Origin: Bidens hawaiensis
Lineage: Eukaryota; Streptophyta; Magnoliopsida; Asterales; Asteraceae
Assembly: GCA_021521415.1 (NCBI GenBank)
Contig: JAIQDT010000295.1
Span: 1,736,001-1,800,000, forward strand
Length of the DNA: 64,000 bases
Direction: 5' to 3'
Shown: one piece after another, positions 55,381 through 64,000 of the stretch
How the letters are laid out: each line of letters starts with the position of its first letter
How positions within the stretch are numbered: the stretch's first letter is position 1
The notes under the pieces: model-generated
The model's database searches: none
Seen by the model: the letters and a program-made list of their open reading frames with translations, nothing else
What the model was told of the DNA's origin: nothing
Program-made: the position numbers and the translations under genes

Positions 55381-57302
55381 GATCAATTTTAAATAAAACA
55401 ACTGAATATATATTTTTGTATGTAAATTAATTAATATTTTTCAAATATGTCACATTTTTAGAGGGAGGAAATGAGTTAAGTTTAACTCGCCAAAAATACT
55501 TTTAGTTTGTCTTAAGAAAAACAAAAAGAGTCACTTGACTTGCCAAAAGGATTTTATACTCCCTTTAAGAAAATCAGAAGAAGTTTCATAAAGATATTCT
55601 CTCGTTTAGAGGGAGCTCCTACTTAGAGGAAGTCGAATATTTTAAAGTTTATAAAAACTTTAAATTGATCGGACCTATGAAAAATGATATGAAATTATCT
55701 TTAATGATCCTAACACATGAATATTTTAGATCAAAAGCTAGCAAGATCATTTTTTGATGTCTGGATAGGCTTGACAAATGAGTAAGTGTCATAGTGATAT
55801 AATATAAGTTATACGCCTATGCTAGTGGGTTTACATATAAGAAGCAGTTACGTGACTCCACGTTAAGTCATATCGATAAAAGAAAAAAATTATTAGTTAG
55901 TCATGCATGAGCCCGTTAGTGATTGATCACCAGAAAATTATTTTTGCTTTAAATACAAATATTGAAAATCAAAATGATAAAACAGGAAACTGCAAAGTGC
56001 TTAAAAAAATCAAAATTCAACACAAAAAATGTTGAAAATTCTCAACACAAAATGTTGATAATTAACAAACAAAAAGGGGTATATTATAAACACGTATATT
56101 GGGGCTAACAAGTAAGTCCTAAACACTTTATATAAAGACATGTAAGTCCGAACATGGAAAGCAAGTCTATGGTTCAACTTTTATTGTTTGAAAAAGTTTG
56201 AAAAATTTTAACTAAGTTTAAAATTTTTTGATCAATCATTAGGGGTCTGTGTCAATTAGGGGTGAACAGGTAAACACAAACAATGCCCGAGGTATGATGA
56301 AGTCAGTAACTTTTCAGATTAAATAGGGACAACATAAGTTTTGTGCTTAATACATACCTTAACATATCACACTGACATCCAAATACTTGTTACGTTTAAT
56401 GTAGACCAAAAATATCTACAATCGACTTTGGATTCTAGGCATAGTAACATCCAAATTGAAGTGTGATCTAGGAAATTAACGATCATTATGATTCCATGTT
56501 GTGATATTTCTCGCAAAAATATTAATGTCATTACAAAATTTTATAAATATTATTGTTATATATATAATATTAATTTCATCTTTACTCCTATCTTTTTCAA
56601 ATTTTTTGTTTTATTTTATGTTTCAACTTCAAAATTTTGTGTATATATATTCGTAATATTATAATATATGTAAATGCCAAAAAAATTTTAAGATTTTATT
56701 ATGTCTGTACCTATTTTGTTAAATCTTTGTTTTATTTAAAATCATGTCTTTTGTTGTCAAGGTCGTTTATGCAAAGCTCGTTGGAAACCTGGGACTTAAA
56801 CAAATCCTTTACAAGTTGACGGGACATGTTTTGAAAAAGGCAAGTCTTCTTTCACCCTCGATAGGGTTTGTGAAAGAATTTTATTCGTTATAAGCTTTGT
56901 GTAGTTATACATGGAAACGTAGATCAAGATGAAGTCTGCTGGGCTAAAAGACTTGAGTTGTAGATGCTGAAGCGCTTAAAAGATAACGAGAAAGTGAAAG
57001 TTAGTGGTTGAACCTAAAAATAATCTGATCATTAGTAGAAGAAAGTAGTCGTCTCAAGAAAGTCAACCAAAGAAAATTAGATGTCGAGCCTCCCGCATAT
57101 GATGTTTCAAAAAATTTTTGTTGCCGATCCATCCTAGAAAATAAGATTGAAATTCAAGTTTACAAGAATGGAAAATAAAGAATTGTCAAATATTCAATCT
57201 CGTCCAAGCCCTAGGATCAAGACAAGTACTATATTTCAAGAAATAAAGACGAAGGAAAGAACTTGACGAAGGTCCTCGAGATACTCAATCCTCCACGAAG
57301 AT
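55381..57302 (+). other. 3' noncoding region of element B with purine tracts
   Basis: Parallel to 2100-4018 of element A read on the minus strand: TTAGAGGGAGGAAATGAG (about 55458-55476), GTTTAGAGGGAGCTCCTAC (about 55605-55623), GAGCCCGTTAGTGATTGATC (about 55910-55929), ATCTACAATCGACTTTGG (about 56414-56431). Similarity fades near 56560. The last 700 bp before the LTR carries no ORF I recognise. Confidence 0.6.
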
Positions 57303-57602
57303 TGTAGGGCTAATATTATATATTATTATTAGATTGTGTATGTATTTCTATTTTTTTATATTCGGTGTATTACGTACCCAGTACATTTATTTTGTACGAA
57401 CGAAATATAGTAAAGGGTCACTTTACCCATTTCTCCATAACACCTCAAGGAAATAAAATAAATTTTGTCTCACCAAACACTCCATCTTTCATTCTTTTAT
57501 TTGAAACTAAGTTACGAGATCCAAGTGTTGTTAATGAGTTCCGCTAACTAATAACATGGATTGATTCGAGTAAAGTTGTAAGATCCATTTAGAGAACCTA
57601 CA
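57303..57602 (+). mobile_element. 3' LTR of element B (300 bp)
   Basis: TGTAGGGCTAATATTATATA to GAACCTACA, shorter than the 5' LTR because of small deletions (the GAGAAATGGGGACTTATA region is reduced). Followed by the target duplication CAATC at 57603-57607. Divergence of the two LTRs is visible by eye, so the insertion is not recent. Confidence 0.92.
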
Positions 57603-57699
57603 CAATCTCGTAGCCCGTAACCATAGAAATAAACAGCTTGTGACGGGGCTTAGTGGGCAAGTCTAGTGGTGCTGACATGTTGCGAGTCAGCACCCAAGT

Positions 57700-58215
57700 T
57701 GAAAACTCCCAAACACATAATTTTCAAATGAGACCAAACTCGCAATTTGAAAACCTTTATCTCGCAAAATGCACGCATATATATCTAAATTTACAATAGT
57801 GGTTAAATCGCAAATAACTGTTCTTTAAGATCATAGACTTCGCAAAGTTAAATTTGCGAATTGACGGTTGCAAGATAAACCCATTTGCAAGAAAATAATT
57901 TTGCGACAAAAACTCCCATTGCGAAATAGAATACAATCATGTTGCGAATTTGCCCATTGTTGCAAGTTACATCATGATTGCGAGATATATATAATTGAAG
58001 AAATATATGTTTTGGAAGATAAATAGTGTTCTGAGATTAATTGTGATTGCGAGATACGTGAATTGCAAGTTGATCAGTTGCGAGATAAAATTTCATTGCG
58101 AGAAGGTACATGGATGCGAGACTGATTTTAATTGCATGATCTATATTGCGAATTGGAGAATATCCAATTTTCAAGTTGGATCAGAACAACAAAAACAGTT
58201 TGCGTGAAGGAAATT
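57700..58215. repeat. Leader array of element C: TTGCGAGAT / TTGCGAATT motif
   Basis: More than 20 copies of [AT]TTGCGA[GA][AT]T or its reverse (CTCGCAA) and weaker TTGCAAGTT variants, spaced about 10-30 bp. Position is between primer site (58641-58653) and the B insertion, equivalent to the arrays in A and B. Confidence 0.75.
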
Positions 58216-58640
58216 TTTTGTTAGTTAGACAATGAATGCAAGTTGAACCAAAGGTAATTTTTTGATCAATCTCTATATGTCATCTCACAACAAATATCTA
58301 ATTTCCATTTCGACGAGGCTCCTAAATTCACATATACATGCAAACAAGTCCAGACAGGTTAAAAAACAATCCAAATTCACACACTCTATATAATTTCAAA
58401 CTCGGTTCCAAACACTTAACGAACATTGCACGACTGATCTTTTCAAATAGAAAACCAATTTTGAAAGAAAATAAAAAAGATTAAACAATATTGAATATTG
58501 AAATATAGTAAAAATAAAAAAAATAGAAATAAACATAAAAATCTTTTGGTCATTTTTTTTAACCTTTTTGACAGTATTTAAAATTTAAATATTTACACTT
58601 TTTTTGAGCTCCTGATTCTAAGAGTTATGCATATACGTGA

Positions 58641-58653
58641 GCTACTGATACCA
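58641..58653 (-). other. Primer-binding site of element C
   Basis: The minus strand reads TGGTATCAGTAGC, the initiator-Met-tRNA type site with one inserted or changed base relative to TGGTATCAGAGC in element A. It is two bases from the LTR end. Confidence 0.75.
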
Positions 58654-58655
58654 AT

Positions 58656-59068
58656 TGCAGGTCTCGTGAATACTAGTTGTATGCAAATACCAATTATAGG
58701 TCTCGTGAATAGATCCAACAACAAAGTTTGGATCAATTCGTAACACCGGTGAGCGAAAATCACCAATGCTACTCGGATATCAGATCAAGAATGGTAAAGA
58801 AATCGTAGAGAAGAAAGTAGTAGAACTAAAGAGAGAGAATGAACGAGCAAAGGTTATGGTGCATAGGTGTATAATGTGCTATTTATACCCACATGCACCT
58901 AAGTTATTTACTTGGACCCCATGGGTCTGCCCAAATGGCCTGCAATTACATAGACTAATGGCCTTATGCCCGTTACAACAAGTTAAACGAAAGCAAGTAA
59001 ACAAATACATGAAAATTCTATCTAATTCATAAGCCTATTACAATGAATAAACAAAGCGAGGCCTAACA
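58656..59068 (-). mobile_element. 5' LTR of element C (413 bp)
   Basis: On the plus strand it runs TGCAGGTCTCGTGAAT to GAGGCCTAACA. The first about 36 bp are a partial duplicate: ATACCAATT-TAGGTCTCGTGAAT recurs at 58689-58714, so the LTR end and two bases of primer-site context were duplicated. Otherwise it matches the 3' LTR at 47448-47807. Confidence 0.82.
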
Positions 59069-59220
59069 ACACTAATGAAATGTTATTGGCCACATTGTCG
59101 TTGGAGGATCACAGAGATATTGCCATTCCCTCATCCTTTATGATTATATTTTGTAAAATGATACGACTAGAAATTAACCGAGACAAATTGGATTAAAATT
59201 TGTATGTAACTTTTCAAGTA
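59069..59220. repeat. R repeat unit (copy d), right of element C
   Basis: ACACTAATGAAATGTTATTG to AACTTTTCAAG continues the R unit interrupted at 47447, as judged from 36490-36600. Confidence 0.8.
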
Positions 59221-59238
59221 TGAACGATTCGGTAACCC

Positions 59239-59811
59239 GCTCTGATACCAATTGTGAAAATTGAGTCCCGGTGCGGAAGCGTGTCGAACGGTGATAAACG
59301 TGCTCGGATCTTGGATCGATCTACAACATGTATTCACTCTTGAAAGATCTATGGACGGATCTGGAGAGTTCCATTCAATTAACAATCCATAATAGGATGA
59401 ACAAATGCAATCGAAACACTACAGATAGATTTAGTAGTGTGATTCCATTAGCTGAATGATTCACATGAAAAACACTCATACATACATACATACATACATA
59501 CATACATACATACATACATAATCAGAAACGCGCAGCCACCCGCGGAGAGCTCTTCCCCTGGCCAAACTGTCTTATTAAAACACATAAAATGAAACACATG
59601 ACCTAATCATCTATTTTTAGTGGTCTTGTTCCTTAATATTCACTCCATCCCCTTCTTGGATAAGACCAATAAAATAATATAAAACTCCTTTAGTTCACCC
59701 AAAACCGTCATCAACTACTCGTTATTTTTCCTTGTCGACTTGAAATTATTATTAATATTTATTATCTACGAGTAATGAATCGATGCGTTGTCTAAAATAT
59801 AAAACCCAACA
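59239..59811 (-). mobile_element. LTR remnant D with primer site
   Basis: Minus-strand LTR 59811-59253 (TGTTGGGTTTTATATTTTAG to CTCAATTTTCACA, 559 bp) followed by primer site TGGTATCAGAGC (59250-59239). Only about 30 bp of interior remain before R sequence. The other LTR and interior are gone. A (CATA)n microsatellite of about 11 units lies at 59478-59520, and a CA run abuts the end (59809-59835). Confidence 0.7.
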
Positions 59812-59819
59812 CACACACA

Positions 59820-61203
59820 TACACACACACACACAAATTTAAATGTAAATTTCTCAATTTTGACAAAATTTGAAAAAAAGCGATTAATCGGCCACGTACA
59901 AGTCGATGTAGTATGGACTAGCGATCAATCAACGTCTAATGGGAATTTTGACAACCATGTGTGAATATAATAAAATAATTCGCCATTTTGCTTTCAAAAA
60001 CCAAAAGCCAACTAAACGTCTTTTCTTGCCACTTTTTATGCCTTTGCAAACCTTAAGGGTTGTTTTTCGATCTATTAAATGTATTTTTTTAGGAACACCA
60101 CCCAAGCAGGGTATATACCACCTGCTAGATAGTAACCTAATTTAAAATGGTTCTCATTCACATCAAATGGACACATGGTCTCATTCCATGCATTTGCTCG
60201 TGGAATAATGGCGAGTGGTATAGGGCGTTTAGATCGTTATTCGATCCGACGGAAAAAAACAAATGCATTTCAAAACAATTAATATCTTGCTTCGCAATCT
60301 CTTCGAGAGCTATCATTGCGTACTTGTGATCTCCTCACATGACCTGGACTCGCCACTCCATTGAACAATGCTGCCATCTCCGGCGTGTACAATGAACGCT
60401 TCCTATCATCGCTGGAGCTACATGGATTCTTCATGAGCATCATATAAAGGTTCTAAGTCGTGGAATGGTTGGTCTAAGCAGATATTCTTATCCGTATAAT
60501 GAATAATACCATCAAAAAAGAGTATTGTAAAGCACACTTTCTTTCATACATAGCTAGTATCTCATCGAAAGGGTCACTGATGTTTTTACTTTTATGTAAA
60601 GAAGCTAAATTGTCGCATTATCTGATAAAGATACATCACTATCAGCTAGATACCAAAAACATATTAGCGTGGGGGAGTATCCATCCATTACCTAATCATC
60701 TTTCTCCTTTTCTCTCTTTTATATCCTTGTAACATTATTTTACACTTAAACTATCTTTCAACCTTGAATATGCGTATCATTTACAACAATCCATCTTTAA
60801 ACCATTTTTTAAAAATAAATTAACTAAATTCATTTAACATATTATAAAATTAAATAACATCCTACTAATTTCAATTGCAAAAAATAAAAATTATAATAAA
60901 AAAACACAAAGTAAATATTAAAATTTTAAAAATAAGAATTAAAGTAACATTAAAAATAAAAATTATTAAACTCTCTTTGTAGCAAGTCAGTATTCCAGAT
61001 ATACCTGGTAAGATTAAATCACAAAGGCAAATGTGTTTCTATGTTATATAATGCCTTAATGAAATGTTGATCGACCACATTGTTGTTTGGAGGATCCTTT
61101 GACTATATTTTGTAAAATGATACGATAAGCGATATTTAATACGGGATATATTAATCGGAAATTTGTATGAAACTTTTCATATATATATATATATATACAC
61201 ACA
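59820..61203. repeat. R repeat units, right part (copy d) and left part (copy e)
   Basis: 59820-60570 matches 33893-35010 but lacks the internal stretch 34310-34670. 60570-61200 matches 30660-31300. It ends at the TA/CA run where Helitron H2 is inserted. Confidence 0.75.
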
Positions 61204-62199
61204 CTAGTAAAAGAGCCCCGCGCTTAGCGGCGGATATCCCAACGTATTTTGGAAATTATTGATAAGTGAAACAAACAACATAGAAAGATTGGTATTTTTC
61301 AAGTAAAAGGCCACTTAATTTGAGTCAAATTATTTGAATTTTAATTAAGGCCAATTTCACATATGTTAATAAGTTAATTACAAATTTTTGTTTAAGTGAA
61401 CTACTAAATAGTCAATAACAAATAAGAAGTAAACATTGCAGGCAAACTACTGAAGTATATATATATTTTTGACAAGTGAAAGAAAGAACAACTTCAATTT
61501 GGTAGTTTTAGCCGCAATAGTTTGATAAGACAGGCATTTATTCATAAGTAGTTTGCTTCTATCCTAAATAAACAAACCATTTCTTCATTAGTTATTCAAA
61601 TGTAAAGAATTTGTCATAGATGGTGAATAATTGACCGTATGTTGTGGCACTTTACCGGCTGCCGCGAGCTAGTGGCGTGAGCCACCCTGCATTGCGAATA
61701 CTGCACCTGGACATTGTGGCACTTCACCGGCTGCCGTGAGCTGACCCCAACCCACCCATTTTGCCATGACATGAACCCCATAAGAAATTTGCAAGTTGTG
61801 GTAAATTTCAAGTCAAACTCGCGAAAACATTCATCTAAACATGTCGTGCTAAGTTGGCCAATACAACTCCTCCTTTTTAGTTCTTTTCTTAAAAAAATGT
61901 TTTTTTTCCTCAAAAGTTAAACTGATTAGTATTTTGTCTTAAAGTTTAAAGTTAACAGAATCTGACATAATACTTCAAACTATAATAATATATATATTAC
62001 ATAAACTTCCAATTTTGTAGTAAACTTGTAATAATTTAGTATTAACACATAAAAAACAAAGATATTAAAACAAATTGGATTAAATAAGTCGTGTTTGTTC
62101 CAACCCTCGAATATTTGTGTTGTGTTTTCATACGTCTGACATGGTTTTCCGGTTCGTGAGTGGCCCTGCTAACACGACGGGTTTAGCAGGCCTAATATA

Positions 62200-62355
62200 A
62201 TGCATATTGATGTTGTGTGGAGCCGAGAGTCTCTCCGGAAACAACATCCCTATCCCTAGGGAATAGGGGTAAACACTTGCCTACATCCCACCTCACGCCT
62301 TACAAATAGATTCACCATGGGTAGATATACTGCGTATAATTGGGTGTTGATGCTA
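62200..62355 (+). repeat. SINE/RTE-like 3' tail sequence, second copy
   Basis: Matches 32290-32450 inside the other Helitron copy, with small indels (GGGAATAGGGGTAAACAC, CATCCCACCTCACGCC). Confidence 0.5.
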
Positions 62356-62431
62356 ATTATCTTGATCATATCATAATTACAAAAAAATACACTTTTGACC
62401 AAAAGAATTCAAAAGGGTGTATGAGAAAGAC

Positions 62432-62716
62432 CTGTGCAGTAGCAGATCTTTTAGCATCCAAAAAGTGGCCATAAATGCCGTATAATATCTGTTTTTTCAG
62501 CTTCTGAAACCGTAGGTCGTACATTGTCACAATTGGACCGCAAGAGTGTATCGGTAATGAGTGGCATATTTCCAGGCTTGTGAGCTTCTTTGCTGTTTAA
62601 AAGATCGTGAACGTCGCCAGCTGTGCATCCGATAACAGAGCTTGAAGATTCGCTCCACTAAATCCTTCCGTCTTTTGAGCTATTGCTTCTAAATTCACAT
62701 CTTTAGCCAACGGTAA
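62432..62716 (-). pseudogene. PEX1: PEX1 exon, end of the second AAA domain and C-terminal part
   Basis: Starts after an AG acceptor (TATCAG, 62717-62722) and ends before a GT donor at 62432. It encodes [20 protein letters not shown] then [14 protein letters not shown], then with one base lost [15 protein letters not shown] and MPLITDTLLRS, and near the end [27 protein letters not shown] is the well-known PEX1 stretch after the second Walker B motif. Further changes (RSNCDNVRPTV, an indel in SEAEK..ILYGI) break the frame. PEX1 would pull ubiquitinated PEX5 from the peroxisomal membrane; this piece cannot. Confidence 0.85.
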
Positions 62717-62759
62717 CTGATATTCAAAAGGTTGAAAATGAGATCATGCATCTTTAATG

Positions 62760-63210
62760 CAGGCGTGAATTTCTAACACGACACGAACCTAACACAAAAT
62801 TCATGGATTTGGATTTGGTATAAACGGGTTTGAGTCAGCCTGAAAGCCCGTTTACCAAAACAGATCGTGTCCGGGCAACTGGCAGAAAATCGCAAGAAAA
62901 GTAGGCGATCTAATCTACCAGGTCACAACAGTGCAGCATTTATTAGTTCGGTCTACTGTAAATCCAAAAAAAGTTTCACATGTTACGAATCAGAGAATGA
63001 AATTAAAATATTAAAATCAAGCCCTTTTTTTTTATTTTGAAAATCAAGATTACTATATTTGGGTAATAGTTTTGTATTTTGCTAATAGAATTGATTTTTT
63101 GTGAACAAAAACAGTTCTTATTGAATTTGATGTTTAAAAAGTCAGCCTTTTAATGTTTGAAAGTAAAAGTTGATCCCAGATATAAGAAAAAGAGAGAATC
63201 AAAGAATATT
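62760..63210. other. Intron-like stretch between PEX1 exons
   Basis: AT-rich sequence without ORFs lying between the two PEX1 exon pieces; probably the captured intron, with possible small insertions. Confidence 0.4.
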
Positions 63211-63216
63211 ACTAAC

Positions 63217-63286
63217 CTTGTGGCAGTAAAAACAAATACTCCAGTTAAATCCTAAAACCTCGGCACCGTCTAGAGACATTTGATAC
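63217..63286 (-). pseudogene. PEX1: PEX1 exon piece around the second AAA domain's LDG...TATR
   Basis: The minus strand encodes LDGAEVL, then after a 2-3 base insertion LTGVFVFTATR, and ends at a GT donor (AAG/GTTAGT). LDG-EVL-GV-V-AATSRP is the segment after Walker B in PEX1-type AAA ATPases. It lies upstream of the exon at 62432-62716 on the same strand with an intron between, as expected for a genomic copy. Confidence 0.72.
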
Positions 63287-63455
63287 AAACATCATTTAGT
63301 ATAATATAATGGTCAAAAAGCAGCATGAAGACCACAAATTGAGTTGTCAAAAATAATACACTAACTTGATTAACAACTCAATCTGAATTTTTTTTTAATT
63401 ATAATCCAATTTTCTTATTGGCTCCTTTTATATTTCATAGAAACATCCAAACGAT

Positions 63456-64000
63456 TTACAATGACGTGGCAGGTAAGCGGGCAACAAGCTGCTTCCGCAA
63501 CCCATTTTGGATAGCAAACCCAATCCGACTAAAAACAAAGTTTTGATTTTTATGGGCTGATACGTTACTATACACAACTTTCTGAACCCTATTTAAAAGG
63601 TCCACGGCATCCGGAGCTAAGAAACCTAAAGTGTCAAAGGCGAAGGGGATAAACACGTGTTGATTCTCCAAACAAACTCTCTCGTGTTAAGCAACCTTGC
63701 CCGATGCCGCCTTCAATGTTGCCCTGGCCTGCTACAAATCCAGTGTCCCTAATCCCAACAAGAGGGGACACTCCTGTGAGGTCGACACAAGTGTGTTTTC
63801 TCCCCCTACCCCACCCAAAAACAAGTATATCGGCCGGTCGTAATGTAGATATTCCTTCTTGAGGATCCGTAAGAAAGTTTACGGGGGCTTCCTTTTTAGC
63901 CGAAATTCCGGCTCGTTTTAAGAACATCGCATAGAACATCCCTCACCCAAATCATGCCAGTACTTAAACCCAGGCAACTCTTTGCAGTGAACCGCATGCT
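63456..64000 (-). pseudogene. LINE-type C-terminal domain (HAVHC and RPAD...VDLTG), broken
   Basis: From the window edge the minus strand encodes HAVHCKELPGFKYWHDL; after a shift VRDVLCDVLK, AGISAKKEAPVNFLTDPQEG, RPADILVFGW, CVDLTGVSPLVG; after another shift NQHVFIPFAFDTLGFLAPDA, RVQKVVYS and FSRIGFAIQNGLRKQLVARL. Such a C-terminal module follows the reverse transcriptase in a group of plant non-LTR elements. HAVHC and the RP-D...VDLTG spacing recall the CCHC plus restriction-like endonuclease of R2-type elements (inference). At least two frameshifts. It may be nested in, or lie beyond, Helitron H2. Confidence 0.6.

Larger units (their letters stand above)
52408..57602 (+). mobile_element. 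Element B: complete-ended Copia element lacking integrase and reverse transcriptase
   Basis: 5' LTR 52408-52725 and 3' LTR 57303-57602, with CAATC at 52403-52407 and 57603-57607 as a perfect target duplication. Primer site TGGTCTAAGAGC lies at 52728-52739. Inside are a leader array, Gag remnants, a protease motif near 54985 and then, after a jump, the last residues of RNase H (55315-55380). Integrase and nearly all reverse transcriptase are missing, so it depended on other elements to move or was deleted after insertion. It is inserted in element C in the opposite orientation. Confidence 0.92.
47448..59068 (-). mobile_element. Element C: LTR retrotransposon without pol, containing nested insertions
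   Basis: The minus-strand 5' LTR is 59068-58656 and the 3' LTR 47807-47448. The insertion site is GCACT (47443-47447) against ACACT (59069-59073), a 5-bp duplication with one change, inside an R unit. Removing the nested element B and the LINE leaves about 5 kb: primer site, leader array, and a decayed gene with coiled-coil, acidic and Pro/Ser-rich parts. No protease, integrase or reverse transcriptase is found. It is therefore a nonautonomous or internally deleted relative of element A, whose LTR end and primer site it resembles. Confidence 0.8.
61204..63440 (-). mobile_element. Helitron H2 carrying PEX1 exons (5' end not resolved)
   Basis: Minus-strand 3' end CTAG at 61207-61204 preceded by a hairpin-like CCGC...GCGGGG and flanked by T, as in H1. 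The interior is near-identical to H1 from 61204 to about 62640 and then continues into PEX1 sequence missing from H1. No TCCTTATAAAAC start like that of H1 is found before the window end, so the right limit given is only where PEX1 similarity ends. Confidence 0.65.

Noticed and set aside
59478..59520. (CATA)n run as a telomere- or centromere-type repeat
   Set aside because: It is a simple four-base microsatellite of about 11 units inside an LTR remnant.
1..64000. tRNA, rRNA or other structural RNA genes
   Set aside because: I saw only 12-13 base primer sites complementary to tRNA ends, no cloverleaf with both arms, and no rRNA blocks.

Overview
This is nuclear DNA of a flowering plant. The signs are intron-bearing gene pieces, TATA-type promoters, Ty1/Copia and Ty3/Gypsy LTR retrotransposons, RTE-type LINEs, CACTA elements, a Pack-MULE, Helitrons and an inserted piece of plastid DNA. 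Repeat style and the NdhC sequence suggest an Asteraceae-like eudicot (inference). The window is almost entirely transposable-element DNA in nested layers. I see one convincing intact host gene, a secreted proline-rich PELPK-type protein at 38556-39290 (+).

Layout. 1-13104: a large Copia (Sirevirus-like) element A on the minus strand. Its 5' LTR is at 12708-13104 with an initiator-Met-tRNA primer site; gag-pol lies at 10953-4019; a long conserved 3' noncoding region follows; and an env-position gene start at 1913 carries a 1.7 kb intron full of short repeats. The A leader contains plastid DNA with most of ndhC. 13105-17504: decayed Copia remnant. 17640-19799: a 2160 bp solo LTR with perfect 5-bp target duplications. 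19805-22500: decayed Gypsy LTR, gag and protease. 22500-25137: nothing recognised. 25138-29866: a Gypsy LTR carrying a CACTA end and 70-bp tandem repeats, abutting a LINE fragment. 30100-37390: a repeated R unit interrupted by a Helitron carrying PEX1 exons (31304-33890) and by a Pack-MULE carrying the first exon of a Rop GTPase-activating protein (35352-36337). 38450-39480: the PELPK gene. 40632-41527: a small CACTA element.

42055-47180 is a mosaic. Its left part copies 52062-54307 and its right part copies 26955-29866, and the two meet at a 5-bp shared sequence. 47448-59068 is one minus-strand LTR element (C), inserted in a copy of R with a near-perfect 5-bp duplication. C is itself hit by a LINE (47918-49266, 12-bp duplications) and by a plus-strand Copia element B (52408-57602, perfect 5-bp duplications). 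59253-59811 is another LTR remnant. After further R copies, a second Helitron copy with PEX1 exons starts at 61204, and a LINE-type C-terminal domain reaches the window end.

The most unusual shared theme is that several LTR elements carry, between primer site and first ORF or inside an intron, their own array of roughly 10-20 bp degenerate motifs with TCGA or GCGA-like cores at irregular spacing. No cellular pathway is encoded here; the interest lies in transposon structure, gene-fragment capture and segmental duplication.
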